In this document: positions 18,733 to 28,039 of the stretch, piece by piece
Layout of the letters: each line of letters begins with the position of its first letter
Position numbering within the stretch: position 1 is the first letter of the stretch
Assembly (NCBI RefSeq): GCF_014645375.1
Contig: NZ_BMLT01000010.1
Location: 62,001 to 126,000, forward strand
Source of the DNA: Marinobacterium nitratireducens
GTDB taxonomy: Bacteria > Pseudomonadota > Gammaproteobacteria > Pseudomonadales > Balneatricaceae
Reading direction: 5' to 3'
Length of the DNA: 64,000 nucleotides
Notes under the pieces: model-generated
The model's database searches: none
The model's input: the letters and a program-made list of their open reading frames with translations, nothing else
Told to the model about the DNA's origin: nothing
Made by a program: the position numbers and the translations under genes

Positions 18733-19797
18733 TCACTTCGCCCGCTTGAGCATCCAGCCGCCAACCAGAAAGCAGACCACAATCGGCAGCAGCACCGCCA
18801 GCAGTGGCGTGAAACCGTACACGCTGCTGGCCGGCCCCAGCATGTCCTGGGCGAACTTGAACACCAGGCCGACCATGATGCCGACGATCAGCCGCTGGCC
18901 GACCGTGACGCTGCGCAGCGGCCCGAAAATGAAGGAAATGCCGATCAGCACCAGCGCCAGTATCCCCAGCGGCTGCAGCAGCTTCTTCCAGAACGCCAGC
19001 TGATAGCTGACGTTGTCGAGCCCCTGCTCTGCCAGATACTGCGAGAAGGCCCGCAGACCGCTGATCGAAAGGTCCACCGGCTCAACCACCACCACCGACA
19101 GCAGCGTTGGCGTCAATCCGGAATGCCAGACTTCGCTCTGCCGATGCACGACCTCGGTCCGGTCACCGTGAAACAGCGTTTCGCTGATCTCCGAGAGCTG
19201 CCAGGCGCCGTCGCGGAATTTCCCCTCGCGGGCGTAGCTGGCCGATTGCAGGTCGCGTGCGCCATCCACACGATAGCGGGTAACGCCGAATACCCGGCCG
19301 TCCGGTTGCACGGCATTGATATGAATGAAGGTATCGCCCTCGCGGTGCCAGACACCGTGGCGCGATTTCAGCGCCTCGCCACCGGACTGCACCAGCGCGC
19401 GACGGCTCTGGGCGACCTGCTCGGTCTGGGGTACCACGAACTCGCCCAGCAGCAGCGCGCCGATCACCAGCACCAGAACCGGTTTCATGACGCCGCCGAC
19501 GATACGGCGGGTGGACACCCCGGCGGCCCGCATCACCGTCAGCTCGCTGTGGGAGGCCAGCATGCCGAGCCCCACCAGGCATCCCACCAGACAGCTCAGC
19601 GGCAGGAACTCGTAAAGGCGGCGCGGCGTGGTCATGGCGAGATAAATCACCACTTCGAAGAGGTCGTAGCGCTCGTTGACCGAGTCCAGCTCGTCGATCA
19701 GCGAGAACAGCAGGTCCAGGCCGACCACGATCAGCATCACCACCAGGATGGCGCCCAGCACATGCTTGCCGATGTAGATATCCAGCTTGTTCATCAT
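18733..19797 (-). CDS. lptG: LPS export ABC transporter permease LptG
   Basis: 354 residues, matching LptG. The N-terminus MNKLDIYIGKHVLGAILVVM carries helix 1. Helices 2-3 lie near residues 55-115, a periplasmic beta-jellyroll at ~130-260 (WHREGDTFIHINAVQPDGRVFGVTRY), and helices 4-6 near 270-350. With LptF and the LptB ATPase (not in the window) it extracts lipopolysaccharide from the inner membrane and feeds it to LptC. The ATG overlaps the lptF stop (ATGA), so the two are coupled. Confidence 0.96.
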   Translation of the reverse strand: MMNKLDIYIGKHVLGAILVVMLIVVGLDLLFSLIDELDSVNERYDLFEVVIYLAMTTPRRLYEFLPLSCLVGCLVGLGMLASHSELTVMRAAGVSTRRIVGGVMKPVLVLVIGALLLGEFVVPQTEQVAQSRRALVQSGGEALKSRHGVWHREGDTFIHINAVQPDGRVFGVTRYRVDGARDLQSASYAREGKFRDGAWQLSEISETLFHGDRTEVVHRQSEVWHSGLTPTLLSVVVVEPVDLSISGLRAFSQYLAEQGLDNVSYQLAFWKKLLQPLGILALVLIGISFIFGPLRSVTVGQRLIVGIMVGLVFKFAQDMLGPASSVYGFTPLLAVLLPIVVCFLVGGWMLKRAK

Positions 19798-20900
19798 CCC
19801 GTCCTTTTCCGGCCCGGCAGCGACGGCAGACGTGCAAACAGCCGCTCCCAGAAATGCTCGGCAAATACCAGATTGGCCGCCAGCAGCAGGAAGGCGCCGT
19901 GCACCAGCCAGATCAGCGCGACCGGGGCCTGGGCATCCTCGACCCGGGTACGCGCCGCCCCAAGCAGCGTCAGGTACGCCAGGTAAAGCAGAATCGAGGG
20001 AATCAGCTTGGCGAAGCGCCCCTGGCGGGGGTTGGTACGGCTCATCGGCACCGCGATCAGCGCCACCACCAGCGCCAGCACCGGCAGCGACAGCCGCCAG
20101 TGCAACTGCGCCTTGGCCTCGGGGCGGGCATCGGACAGCAGCCTGAGGGTACTGTAGGACTCCGGGTTGTCGTCGTCGCGGGTTTCGCTCGAGGCCGGCA
20201 GGCGCACGCCGTATTCGCCGTAGTCGATGCGCCGGTAGTCGGCCTGACCGGGAATGCCCTCGTAGCGCACGCCGTTGCGCAGCACCAGGTAACGGTTGCG
20301 GTTGTCGCTGTCGTAGCGATAGCCCTGCTCCGCCAGCACCACGACCGGCCGGCCGTTGCCGGTGCTGTCGGAAATGAACAGGTTTTCCAGGCTGCCCTGG
20401 CTGTTCCCCTGGCCCTCGGTGTAGGACACCCTGTTTCCGCCAGGCAGCGGCTGGAAGCGCCCCGGCAGAAGGGTGTCGAACTCACTCACGCCCTGCTGGC
20501 TTTCGTAAGCCCGGTCGATCATCCGGGCACCCAGCGGCGACACCCAGGTACTCAGCAAACCCACCAGTACCGCTACCAGCAGCGCAGGCCCCAGTGCGTA
20601 GAGCACCAGGCGTCGCTGGCTGAAACCGCAGGCTCGCAGCACCACCATCTCGCTCTCGAGATAGAGCCGGCCGAACGAAAGCAGAATGCCGAGAAACAGC
20701 CCCAGCGGCAGGATCAGTTCGAGAAATCCCGGCAGCCTGAACAGCAGCATCTGCGCTAAAAGGTCCGGATCCAGTTTGCCGGCGGCGGCATTGCCGAGGT
20801 ATTTGATAAAGCGCCCGCTGACGATGATCATCAGCAGAATGCCGCTGACGGCGGCCGTGCTGATCAGTACCTCGCGGGTCAGGTATCGGAAAACGATCAA
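19794..20900 (-). CDS. lptF: LPS export ABC transporter permease LptF
   Basis: 368 residues starting MIVFRYLTREVLISTAAV. It has six helices and a central periplasmic jellyroll domain (residues ~130-270, RFQPLPGGNRVSYTEGQ...). It is the partner of LptG in the LptB2FG lipopolysaccharide extractor. The gene is divergent from pepA, the standard gammaproteobacterial arrangement. The ~180-base divergent region carries TATAGT at 21012 as a possible pepA -10 element. Confidence 0.96.
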   Translation of the reverse strand: MIVFRYLTREVLISTAAVSGILLMIIVSGRFIKYLGNAAAGKLDPDLLAQMLLFRLPGFLELILPLGLFLGILLSFGRLYLESEMVVLRACGFSQRRLVLYALGPALLVAVLVGLLSTWVSPLGARMIDRAYESQQGVSEFDTLLPGRFQPLPGGNRVSYTEGQGNSQGSLENLFISDSTGNGRPVVVLAEQGYRYDSDNRNRYLVLRNGVRYEGIPGQADYRRIDYGEYGVRLPASSETRDDDNPESYSTLRLLSDARPEAKAQLHWRLSLPVLALVVALIAVPMSRTNPRQGRFAKLIPSILLYLAYLTLLGAARTRVEDAQAPVALIWLVHGAFLLLAANLVFAEHFWERLFARLPSLPGRKRTG

Positions 20901-21080
20901 GTCGCACTACCCTGTCGAATTGGCGTCCATGAAAACGTCCCGCGCAGCGAAAGCGTCGTGCCCTCGGGCATTCACCTCGACCGGGACTTATTCAGAGGCT
21001 CTGGAATAGTTTATAGTGCATGGCACTCGGGATGCGGCATTATCGCCGAAAGTGGAATTAAAGTCTTGCCTGGAGCCATC

Positions 21081-22589
21081 ATGGATTTTGAAATAGTAAG
21101 CGGCGCCATAGAGGCGCTCGAAACGGAACTGCTCATCGTCGGTGTCGAGGCCGATGGCAACCTGACACCCGCGGCGCGCACGCTCGACAGCGCCAGCAAC
21201 GGCTACCTGTCCGACATCCTCGGCGGTGGCGACATCCAGGGCAAGGTCGCCGAAAGCCTGATGCTGCACCGGGTTCCCAACATCAAGGCCCGACGCGTGC
21301 TGCTGCTGGGACTCGGCAAGGCCGACGAGCGCCACGACCGCAATTACCGCAAGCTGATCAAGACCGCCTTCGCCGCCATCAAGAGCATTCGGGCCGGCAG
21401 CGCGCTGTTCGCACTGGACGTGCCCTGCATCGCCGATGACGACCTCTACCGCCAGACCCGCATGCTGGTCGAATGGGGCACCGCCGAGCTCTATCAGTAC
21501 GACGAAACCAAAAGCAAGAAGGCCGATCCGCTGCAGCTGGCCCACGTCCATATCCTGCTGCCCGAAGACGATGTCGAGACCGGCGAGCATGCCCTGGTCG
21601 ACGGCGTTGCCATCGCCAACGGCGTATCGGTGGCGCGCGACGTCGGCAACCTGCCGGGCAATATCTGCACCCCGACCTACCTGGCGCAGCAGGCCATTCG
21701 CCTGGGCGACGAATACGACGCCATCAGCACCCAGGTACTCGACGAAAGCGAGATGGAAAAGCTCGGCATGCACTCGCTGCTCTGCGTCGGCAACGGCTCC
21801 GACCAGCCGTCGAAACTGATCGTCATGCAGTACAACGGCAGCGAAGCGACCGACGAACAGCCATTCGTGCTGGTCGGCAAGGGCATTACCTTCGACACCG
21901 GCGGCATCAGCCTCAAGCCGGGCGCCGGCATGGACGAAATGAAGTTCGACATGTGCGGCGCCGCCAGCGTGCTCGGCACACTCAACGCGGTGGCCGAAAT
22001 GGCGCTGCCGATCAACGTCGTCGGTATCATCGCCGCGGCGGAGAACATGCCCAGCGGGCGCGCCACCAAGCCGGGGGATATCGTCACCACCATGTCCGGC
22101 CAGACGGTCGAGGTTCTCAACACCGACGCCGAAGGCCGTCTGGTGCTGTGCGACGCCCTAACCTACGCCGAACGCTTCAACCCCAAATCCGTGGTCGACA
22201 TCGCTACCCTGACCGGCGCCTGTATCGTCGCACTGGGCAACCACGCCTCCGGCCTGCTCGCCAACGACGACAGTCTGGCCGGCGAACTGCTGGAAGCCGG
22301 CGAGTTCGCCGCCGATCGCGCCTGGCGTCTGCCGCTCTGGGACGAGTACCAGGAACAGCTGGACTCCAACTTCGCCGATATCGCCAATATCGGCGGACCG
22401 CCCGCCGGCACCATCACCGCCGCCTGCTTCCTGTCGCGCTTCACCAAGAAGTACCCCTGGGCGCATCTGGACATTGCCGGCGTCGCCTGGAACAGCAAGG
22501 GCAAGGACAAGGGCGCTTCCGGCCGCTGCGTGCCGCTGCTGAGCCAGTACCTGCTGGACCAGGTGGAAGAGAGCGAACACGACCATTGA
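21081..22589 (+). CDS. pepA: cytosol (leucyl) aminopeptidase
   Basis: 502 residues (E. coli PepA 503) from the ATG at 21081; the longer frame from 20958 lacks homology upstream. The M17 catalytic domain shows the metal-site motif GKGITFDTGGISLKPG and the signature NTDAEGRLVLCDAL, with both zinc/manganese sites intact. It removes N-terminal residues from peptides. In gammaproteobacteria it can also act as a DNA-binding architectural protein (XerCD/cer, carAB), a role not visible here. The stop overlaps the holC start. Confidence 0.97.
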   Translation: MDFEIVSGAIEALETELLIVGVEADGNLTPAARTLDSASNGYLSDILGGGDIQGKVAESLMLHRVPNIKARRVLLLGLGKADERHDRNYRKLIKTAFAAIKSIRAGSALFALDVPCIADDDLYRQTRMLVEWGTAELYQYDETKSKKADPLQLAHVHILLPEDDVETGEHALVDGVAIANGVSVARDVGNLPGNICTPTYLAQQAIRLGDEYDAISTQVLDESEMEKLGMHSLLCVGNGSDQPSKLIVMQYNGSEATDEQPFVLVGKGITFDTGGISLKPGAGMDEMKFDMCGAASVLGTLNAVAEMALPINVVGIIAAAENMPSGRATKPGDIVTTMSGQTVEVLNTDAEGRLVLCDALTYAERFNPKSVVDIATLTGACIVALGNHASGLLANDDSLAGELLEAGEFAADRAWRLPLWDEYQEQLDSNFADIANIGGPPAGTITAACFLSRFTKKYPWAHLDIAGVAWNSKGKDKGASGRCVPLLSQYLLDQVEESEHDH

Positions 22590-23011
22590 GTCGGGCGGAC
22601 TTCTATATACTGGCGGCTCCCGACGAGGACAGTCGCCAGCACTTCCTCTGCCGGCTGAGCGAGAAGATTCTCGCCATGGGCCTGAAGGTATTCGTGCGGG
22701 TGCCGGACGAAACCGGCGCCGCCCGTCTCGACGAGCGGCTCTGGTCCTGGCGCCCGGACAGCTTCGTGCCCCACGCCCTGATGGGCCAGACACCCGAGGC
22801 TCCCATCACCATCGGCTGGGGCGACGCCCTGCCGGAACATCGTGAGGTGTTCGTCAATCTCGGTCTTAACCTCCCCGCCGAAGCGCTCGATTTCCAGCGC
22901 ATCGTCGAGATCGTGGTGCAGCAGCAGGACCTGCTCGACGCCAGCCGCCACAACTGGCGACTGTGCCAGCAGCACGGCCTGGAAATGCACCGCACCGATA
23001 TGCGGGGGTAA
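22586..23011 (+). CDS. holC: DNA polymerase III chi subunit
   Basis: 141 residues beginning at a TTG that overlaps the pepA TGA (TTGA). The product opens MSRADFYILAAPDEDSRQHF, typical of HolC. It links the clamp loader to SSB at the replication fork. There is no ATG in a suitable position, so the TTG start and translational coupling to pepA decide the start. In most gammaproteobacteria valS follows directly; here valS is 9 kb further on. Confidence 0.93.
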   Translation: MSRADFYILAAPDEDSRQHFLCRLSEKILAMGLKVFVRVPDETGAARLDERLWSWRPDSFVPHALMGQTPEAPITIGWGDALPEHREVFVNLGLNLPAEALDFQRIVEIVVQQQDLLDASRHNWRLCQQHGLEMHRTDMRG

Positions 23012-23684
23012 CCCGTAGGAGTGGCGCACCCAAACTTACGGACACTTCCCCGCCGCGAAGATTGCCGGCACCTTGGCTATTCGCGGCGAGGCGCCGCTCC
23101 CACGTCCTGCCCAGCACCTTCGCGGGCAGGATGGGTGGAGGTGCGCTCAGCCCCAGGTTTCGGCCCCTGCCGCGTTTGGCGCGCACCGTAACCCGTCAAT
23201 GGATTTTACGGTGCCGGCACTTGAGCCCGTGCCAACCGCAACCAATACGCCTGCGGCGCCTGTGATGGGTTACGCCGCCATAGACACTATGCCACACGGC
23301 ACGAATCTGCCAATGGCGGCTCCACCCATCCTACATTCCTACGATCGATTTGACGGGTTTCGCGATGCCCAACACACACTGAAACCGGTGAATATACCGC
23401 CGGCGCATCGCTACACCCATCCCCCAACCTGCCCCAGATCAACACCGAGCACGCCGTTCCCTGCTTTTATGGTTCCTATACTGAGAGGCTCGTAGAGCAC
23501 CTTGAGCGTGCAAACGCCATGAAGGGCGGGACCATGGGTATTGCAGCAGCCAATATCGGCGAAACTTGCTAATTCCGGTGCAGTTCGCTGACGAAGGCTC
23601 CTGCAACGCCAGGCTTCCCGCCATCCATGGCGGTTGCTTCGCTCAGTACAGCCTACATCACCGAACAGGGAGCGTAACGCCGAG
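23012..23684. repeat. repeat-filled gap: family C element plus family A fragments
   Basis: A family C element runs 23016-23104 (GTAGGAGTGGCGCACCC to GGCGAGGCGCCGCTCCCAC). Family A pieces follow at 23127-23420 (GGATGGGTGGAGGTGCGC, GATTTGACGGGTTTCGCG). A stretch at 23587-23660 (GCCAGGCTTCCCGCCATCC...GGCGGTTGC) recurs at 54314-54360. No gene seen. The block marks the left edge of the insertion between holC and valS. Confidence 0.7.
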
Positions 23685-24815
23685 ATGAACAAAAGCCTGC
23701 TGCTGATTCCGGCCGCACTGCTTGTTGCCGCGGGCATTTACTGGCTGCAACGGGAGGAACCTGTGCCGGTGACGCTCACCGAGGTCGGCCGCGGGCCGGT
23801 CGAGCTGATCGCCGCCAACAGCCGCGCCGGTTCGATCCGCGCCTGCCGGCGTTCGCGGCTGTCGATGCCCCAGGGTGGACGCGTCGAGCAGCTGCTGGTC
23901 GAGGAAGGCGATCGCGTCAAGGCCGGGCAGGTGCTGCTCGAACTCTGGAGCGACGACCGCAAAGTGCGCGTGGAGCAGGCCGAGGCGACGCTGCGGGGGC
24001 GTCAGATCGAGCAGAACCGGGCCTGCGACAACGCCGAGCTTGCCCAGCGGGATTTCCACCGTACCGAATCGCTGGCGGCGCGCCGACTGGCATCGGACGA
24101 GCAGCTGGACCAGCGCCGCACCGAAGCCCGGCTCGCGGCGCTGAGCTGCGATGAAGCCAGCGCCCAGAGCGACCAGGCGGCCGCGGCGCTGAAACTGGAA
24201 CGGGTGCTGCTCGACGATACGCGTCTGCGCGCCCCTTTCGCCGGCATCGTGGCGGAGATCAACGGCGAGCGCGGCGAATTCGTCACACCCTCCCCGCCGG
24301 GCATACCGACGCCACCGGCGGTCGACCTGATCGATGACAGCTGCCTCTACGTACGCGCGCCAATCGACGAAATCGAGGCCGCCCGGCTCAAGGTCGGCCA
24401 GCCGGCGCGCATCACGCTCGACGCCTTTCGCGGCCGCGTCTTCGAGGGGCGGCTCAACCGCATCGCCCCCTTCGTGTCCGAAGTCGAAAAGCAGGCCCGC
24501 ACCGTCGACGTCGATGTCCTGTTCACGCCCGTGCCCACGGACGCAAGCCTGCTGGTCGGCTACAGCGCCGATATCGAGGTGGTGCTGGAACGCCGCGATC
24601 AGGTGCCCCGCATTCCCACCGAAACTCTGCTCGAGGGCGAGCGCGTGCTGCGATACGATCCGGACAGCGGCACCCTGATCGACACGCCGGTGTCCACGGG
24701 GCTGGCCAACTGGACCTGGACCGAGGTCAGCGGCGGTATCGATCCCGGCACACCGATTCTGCGCTCGCTCGACCGTGAAGGCGCCAGTGCGGGAGCCCGG
24801 GTGATGCCGGAATGA
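23685..24815 (+). CDS. HlyD/MacA-type periplasmic adaptor
   Basis: 376 residues from MNKSLLLIPAALLVAAGIYW (N-terminal membrane anchor). Domains in order: lipoyl/biotinyl half (GGRVEQLLVEEGDRVKAGQVLLELW), alpha-hairpin coiled coil (residues ~85-180), second lipoyl half (APFAGIVAEINGERGEF) and beta-barrel (VGQPARITLDAFRGRVFEG). It links an inner-membrane ABC exporter to an outer-membrane channel. The next gene (ABC ATPase) starts in an ATGA overlap. No TolC gene is adjacent, although a porin-like gene follows convergently. Confidence 0.88.
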   Translation: MNKSLLLIPAALLVAAGIYWLQREEPVPVTLTEVGRGPVELIAANSRAGSIRACRRSRLSMPQGGRVEQLLVEEGDRVKAGQVLLELWSDDRKVRVEQAEATLRGRQIEQNRACDNAELAQRDFHRTESLAARRLASDEQLDQRRTEARLAALSCDEASAQSDQAAAALKLERVLLDDTRLRAPFAGIVAEINGERGEFVTPSPPGIPTPPAVDLIDDSCLYVRAPIDEIEAARLKVGQPARITLDAFRGRVFEGRLNRIAPFVSEVEKQARTVDVDVLFTPVPTDASLLVGYSADIEVVLERRDQVPRIPTETLLEGERVLRYDPDSGTLIDTPVSTGLANWTWTEVSGGIDPGTPILRSLDREGASAGARVMPE

Positions 24816-25510
24816 TCCGGCTCGAGTCGGTCTGCCGCACCTACCGGCTCGGTGATCAGCCGGTGAAGGCGCTCGATCATGTTGACCTCGCGGTCGACGC
24901 CGGCGCCTATGTTTCGGTGATGGGTCCCTCGGGCTCCGGCAAGTCGACGCTGCTCAACGTCATCGGCCTGCTGGACACCCCCGACAGCGGCCACTACCAA
25001 CTGAACGGGCGCGAGACGACGACGCTCGATGAGGAGGCCCGGGCCGCCGAGCGAAATCGCCATGTCGGTTTCGTGTTCCAGGCCTATCACCTGATCGACC
25101 GTCTCAGTGCCCGCGAGAATATCGAGCTGCCGCTGGTGCTGGCCGGCATGGCGCCGGCGGAGCGCGCCCCGCTGGTCGACGACATGATCGGTCGCCTCGA
25201 TCTGGCCGACCGCGCCGACCATCTGCCGCGCCAGCTCTCGGGCGGGCAGCGCCAGCGCGTCGCCATTGCCCGGGCGGTGATTCGCAAACCTGCGCTGCTG
25301 CTGGCCGACGAACCGACCGGCAATCTCGACAGCCATTCAGGCACCGAGGTAATCCGGCTGCTGGAAGAACTCAACGCACAGGGCATCACGCTGCTGATCG
25401 TTACCCACGACCCCAACATCGGCCGGCGCGCCGGCCGGCGCCTGCGCATGGAAGACGGCTGCATAACCGCAGACGACTGCAGCCCGGAGCCCGGCGATGC
25501 GCCTGCCTGA
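24812..25510 (+). CDS. ABC exporter ATPase (MacB/LolD type)
   Basis: 232 residues with Walker A GPSGSGKST (38-46), Q-loop FVFQAYHL, signature LSGGQRQRVAIARA, Walker B LLLADEPTGNLD and the H-loop histidine in IVTHDP. The architecture is the LolD/MacB-type ATPase that drives FtsX-like permeases. It is coupled to the HlyD gene by ATGA. Its last 14 bases overlap a truncated copy of the downstream permease start. Confidence 0.93.
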   Translation: MIRLESVCRTYRLGDQPVKALDHVDLAVDAGAYVSVMGPSGSGKSTLLNVIGLLDTPDSGHYQLNGRETTTLDEEARAAERNRHVGFVFQAYHLIDRLSARENIELPLVLAGMAPAERAPLVDDMIGRLDLADRADHLPRQLSGGQRQRVAIARAVIRKPALLLADEPTGNLDSHSGTEVIRLLEELNAQGITLLIVTHDPNIGRRAGRRLRMEDGCITADDCSPEPGDAPA

Positions 25511-25643
25511 CCTGCTGCAGTTCAACCTGCGGCTGTTGCTGCGGCAGCGCTTTCGCCGCGCCATGAGTCTGTTGGCCATAAAGGCCGGTGGGCGTCGCCT
25601 TCGCACCTTGAAGTACTGCGGAGGTGTCCGTGCGCATCTCTGA
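25497..25643 (+). pseudogene. truncated duplicate of the permease 5' end
   Basis: An ATG at 25497, overlapping the ATPase stop, opens MRLPDLLQFNLRLLLRQRFR, almost identical to the N-terminus of the permease that starts at 25630. The two copies are offset by 133 bases, which is not a multiple of three. This frame loses similarity after about 35 codons and stops at 25641-25643 inside the second copy. It looks like a partial tandem duplication or the remnant of a deleted paralogous permease. The ATPase-permease overlap is probably the ancestral junction. Confidence 0.8.
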
Positions 25644-26841
25644 CCTGCTGCAGTTCAACCTGCGGCTGTTGCTGCGGCAGCGCTTTCGCAGCGCCATGAG
25701 TCTTTTGGCGATGGCAGTGGGCGTCGCCGCGGTCCTGCTGCTGACCGGGCTTGGCGAAGGCGCGCGGCAGTTCGTGCTCAGCGAGTTCTCGCTGCTCGGC
25801 AGCGACGTGCTGATCATGCTGCCCGGGCGCAAGGAAACGACCGGCGGCATGCCGCCGCTCACCGGGGAAGGCACCAGGGACATCACCCTGGAGGACGTCG
25901 AGTCGCTGCGCCGGCTGCCATCGGTGCGCCAGGTCGCGCCGCTGATCGTCGGCAACGCCCAGACCCACAGCGGCGGTCGCAGCCGAGAACTGCTGACCCT
26001 GGGCACCAGTGCCGAATTCTTCGCCATACGCCGGCTGGGCGTGCTGCAGGGACAGCCGTTGCCGGCGATACCGCTGCAACGCGCGGAACCCGTCTGCGTG
26101 CTCGGCACCGATGCCCGCCACGAACTGTTCGGCTCAGGGCCGGTCCTGGGGGAGTGGCTGCGCATCGGCGACCGCCGGTTCCGGGTGATCGGCGTACTCG
26201 ATGACCGCGGCGAATCCATGGGCATGAAAATGAACGATGCGATCCTGATACCGGTGGCCTCGGCGCAGCAGGTGTTCGATGTCGAGGGCATGTTCCGGGT
26301 CTTCGTGCGGGTCGGGACCGGGACGCCGACGGAGCACACCCGGGAGGCGATACTGGCGCTGATGCAGGAGCGCCATGGCGGTGAGCGCGACGTTACGCTG
26401 ATCACCCAGGACGCGCTGCTTGGAGCCTTCGACGACATTCTGAAGCTGCTGACGCTCGGCGTCGGCGCCATCGCCGCGATCAGCCTGCTGGTCGCCGGCA
26501 TCCTGATCATGAACATCACCCTGATCAGCGTCAGCCAGCGCACCCGCGAAATCGGCCTGCTCAAGGCCCTGGGTGCCAGCGCCGCCACGGTCAGACGGCT
26601 GTTCATCAGCGAGGCGCTGCAGCTGGCGTTGCTGGGATCACTGCTCGGGGCCGTCACCGGCTACGGGCTGCTGGCGCTCGGGCACTGGCTCTGGCCGGTT
26701 CTGCCGTTCGTGGTCTCGTTCTGGGCGCTGGTCGCCGCCCTGATCATTGCCACAGGCACCGCGCTGCTGTTTGCCTGGGTACCTGCCTCGCGTGCCGCAG
26801 GCCTTCCCCCGGTGCTGGCGCTGCAGGGGCAGCTTCACTGA
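25630..26841 (+). CDS. ABC exporter permease, FtsX/MacB type (first)
   Basis: 403 residues from a GTG at 25630, preceded by GGAGGTG; a GTG at 25624 is also possible. The topology is FtsX/MacB_PCD: helix 1 near residues 20-42, a large periplasmic domain (~50-270), then helices near 285-305, 335-355 and 365-390. Conserved features are RTREIGLLKALGAS and the C-terminal PASRAAGLPPVLALQ motif. It pairs with the second permease to form a heterodimer driven by the ATPase. Exported substrate unknown. Confidence 0.88.
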   Translation: MRISDLLQFNLRLLLRQRFRSAMSLLAMAVGVAAVLLLTGLGEGARQFVLSEFSLLGSDVLIMLPGRKETTGGMPPLTGEGTRDITLEDVESLRRLPSVRQVAPLIVGNAQTHSGGRSRELLTLGTSAEFFAIRRLGVLQGQPLPAIPLQRAEPVCVLGTDARHELFGSGPVLGEWLRIGDRRFRVIGVLDDRGESMGMKMNDAILIPVASAQQVFDVEGMFRVFVRVGTGTPTEHTREAILALMQERHGGERDVTLITQDALLGAFDDILKLLTLGVGAIAAISLLVAGILIMNITLISVSQRTREIGLLKALGASAATVRRLFISEALQLALLGSLLGAVTGYGLLALGHWLWPVLPFVVSFWALVAALIIATGTALLFAWVPASRAAGLPPVLALQGQLH

Positions 26842-28034
26842 TGCGCCTGTCAGACGCCACCCGACTGGTCGCCCGGGCGCTGCTGACCTCACGGCTGCGT
26901 ACCTTTCTCACGGTGCTCGGCATCGCCATCGGCATCGCTGCGGTGAGCCTGCTGACCACCATTGGCACCGGCCTGCAGCTCTACGTACTGGAAAATTTTT
27001 CCCAGTTCGGCAGCCGGATCGTCGCCATCAATCCGGGCAAGGTTCAGACCGGCGGTATCGGCGGATTGCTGTCGAGTACCCGGCCGCTGTCGCTGGCCGA
27101 CGCCGAAAGCCTGAGACCCCTGCCGTTCGTCGAGAAGGTGGTCCCGGTGATTCAGGGAGCTGGCGCCATCGAGTTTGGCCGGCGGGTCCGGCACACCGAT
27201 ATCATCGGCGGCAATGGCGAGATGGCCGCGGCCTGGCGTTTCGCGGTGGCCCAGGGGCGTTTCCTGCCGGTGGTCAGCGGCAACTCCCAGCCGTTCGCGG
27301 TACTCGGCGCCAAGGTCAGGCGCGAGCTGTTCGGCGAAACCCCTGCGCTCGGCCAGTTCATACGAGTCGGCGGCGAACGCTACCGTGTTATCGGAGTCAT
27401 GGCGCCGAAGGGGCAGATGCTGGGCTTTGACCTCGACGACATCGTCTATATCCCCATCGACCGGGCGCTGGCGCTGTTCAACCGCGCCGGACTGATGGAA
27501 ATCGACGTCACCTACCGTGCCGGTATCGAGGCGCAAGCCATGGCCGGGCGTATTCGCCAGCGGTTGCTGCAGCGACATGGTGTCGAGGACTTTACCATCA
27601 CCACCCAGGACGAAATGCTGTCGACGCTGGACCGCATCCTCGGCCTGCTGACCGTCGCCATCGGCGCCATCGGTGGCATATCGCTGCTGGTCGGCGCTAT
27701 CGGTATCGTCACCATCATGGTGACGACGGTTCAGGAGCGCACCGCGGAAATCGGACTGCTGCGCGCGCTGGGCGCCACCCAGCGCCAGATTCTGCTGCTG
27801 TTCCTTGGCGAAGCACTGCTGCTGGCGATAGCCGGCGGGCTGTTCGGACTGCTGCTGATGGGGCTGATGCTCGGCGTACTGGCACTGGCGATCCCGGCCC
27901 TGCCGATCAGCCTCAGCCCCTTCTATCTGCTGCTGTCGCTGCTGCTCGCCGCCATCGTCGGCCTGCTGGCAGGCGTCTCGCCGGCCTGGCGCGCCGCAGG
28001 ACTCGACCCGGTGACGGCGCTGCAGCAGGAGTGA
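26841..28034 (+). CDS. ABC exporter permease, FtsX/MacB type (second)
   Basis: 397 residues; its ATG shares one base with the stop of the first permease (TGATG). The topology is the same as its neighbour: one N-terminal helix, a periplasmic domain, three C-terminal helices, ERTAEIGLLRALGAT, and the terminal SPAWRAAGLDPVTALQQE. The two permeases are clearly paralogous. The gene ends five bases before the convergent FadL-type porin gene, leaving no room for a dedicated terminator. Confidence 0.88.
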   Translation: MRLSDATRLVARALLTSRLRTFLTVLGIAIGIAAVSLLTTIGTGLQLYVLENFSQFGSRIVAINPGKVQTGGIGGLLSSTRPLSLADAESLRPLPFVEKVVPVIQGAGAIEFGRRVRHTDIIGGNGEMAAAWRFAVAQGRFLPVVSGNSQPFAVLGAKVRRELFGETPALGQFIRVGGERYRVIGVMAPKGQMLGFDLDDIVYIPIDRALALFNRAGLMEIDVTYRAGIEAQAMAGRIRQRLLQRHGVEDFTITTQDEMLSTLDRILGLLTVAIGAIGGISLLVGAIGIVTIMVTTVQERTAEIGLLRALGATQRQILLLFLGEALLLAIAGGLFGLLLMGLMLGVLALAIPALPISLSPFYLLLSLLLAAIVGLLAGVSPAWRAAGLDPVTALQQE

Positions 28035-28039
28035 CCGGA

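Noticed and set aside
20958-21080. N-terminal extension of pepA
   Set aside because: The 41 extra residues have no aminopeptidase similarity and overlap the divergent promoter region; the ATG at 21081 gives the family length.
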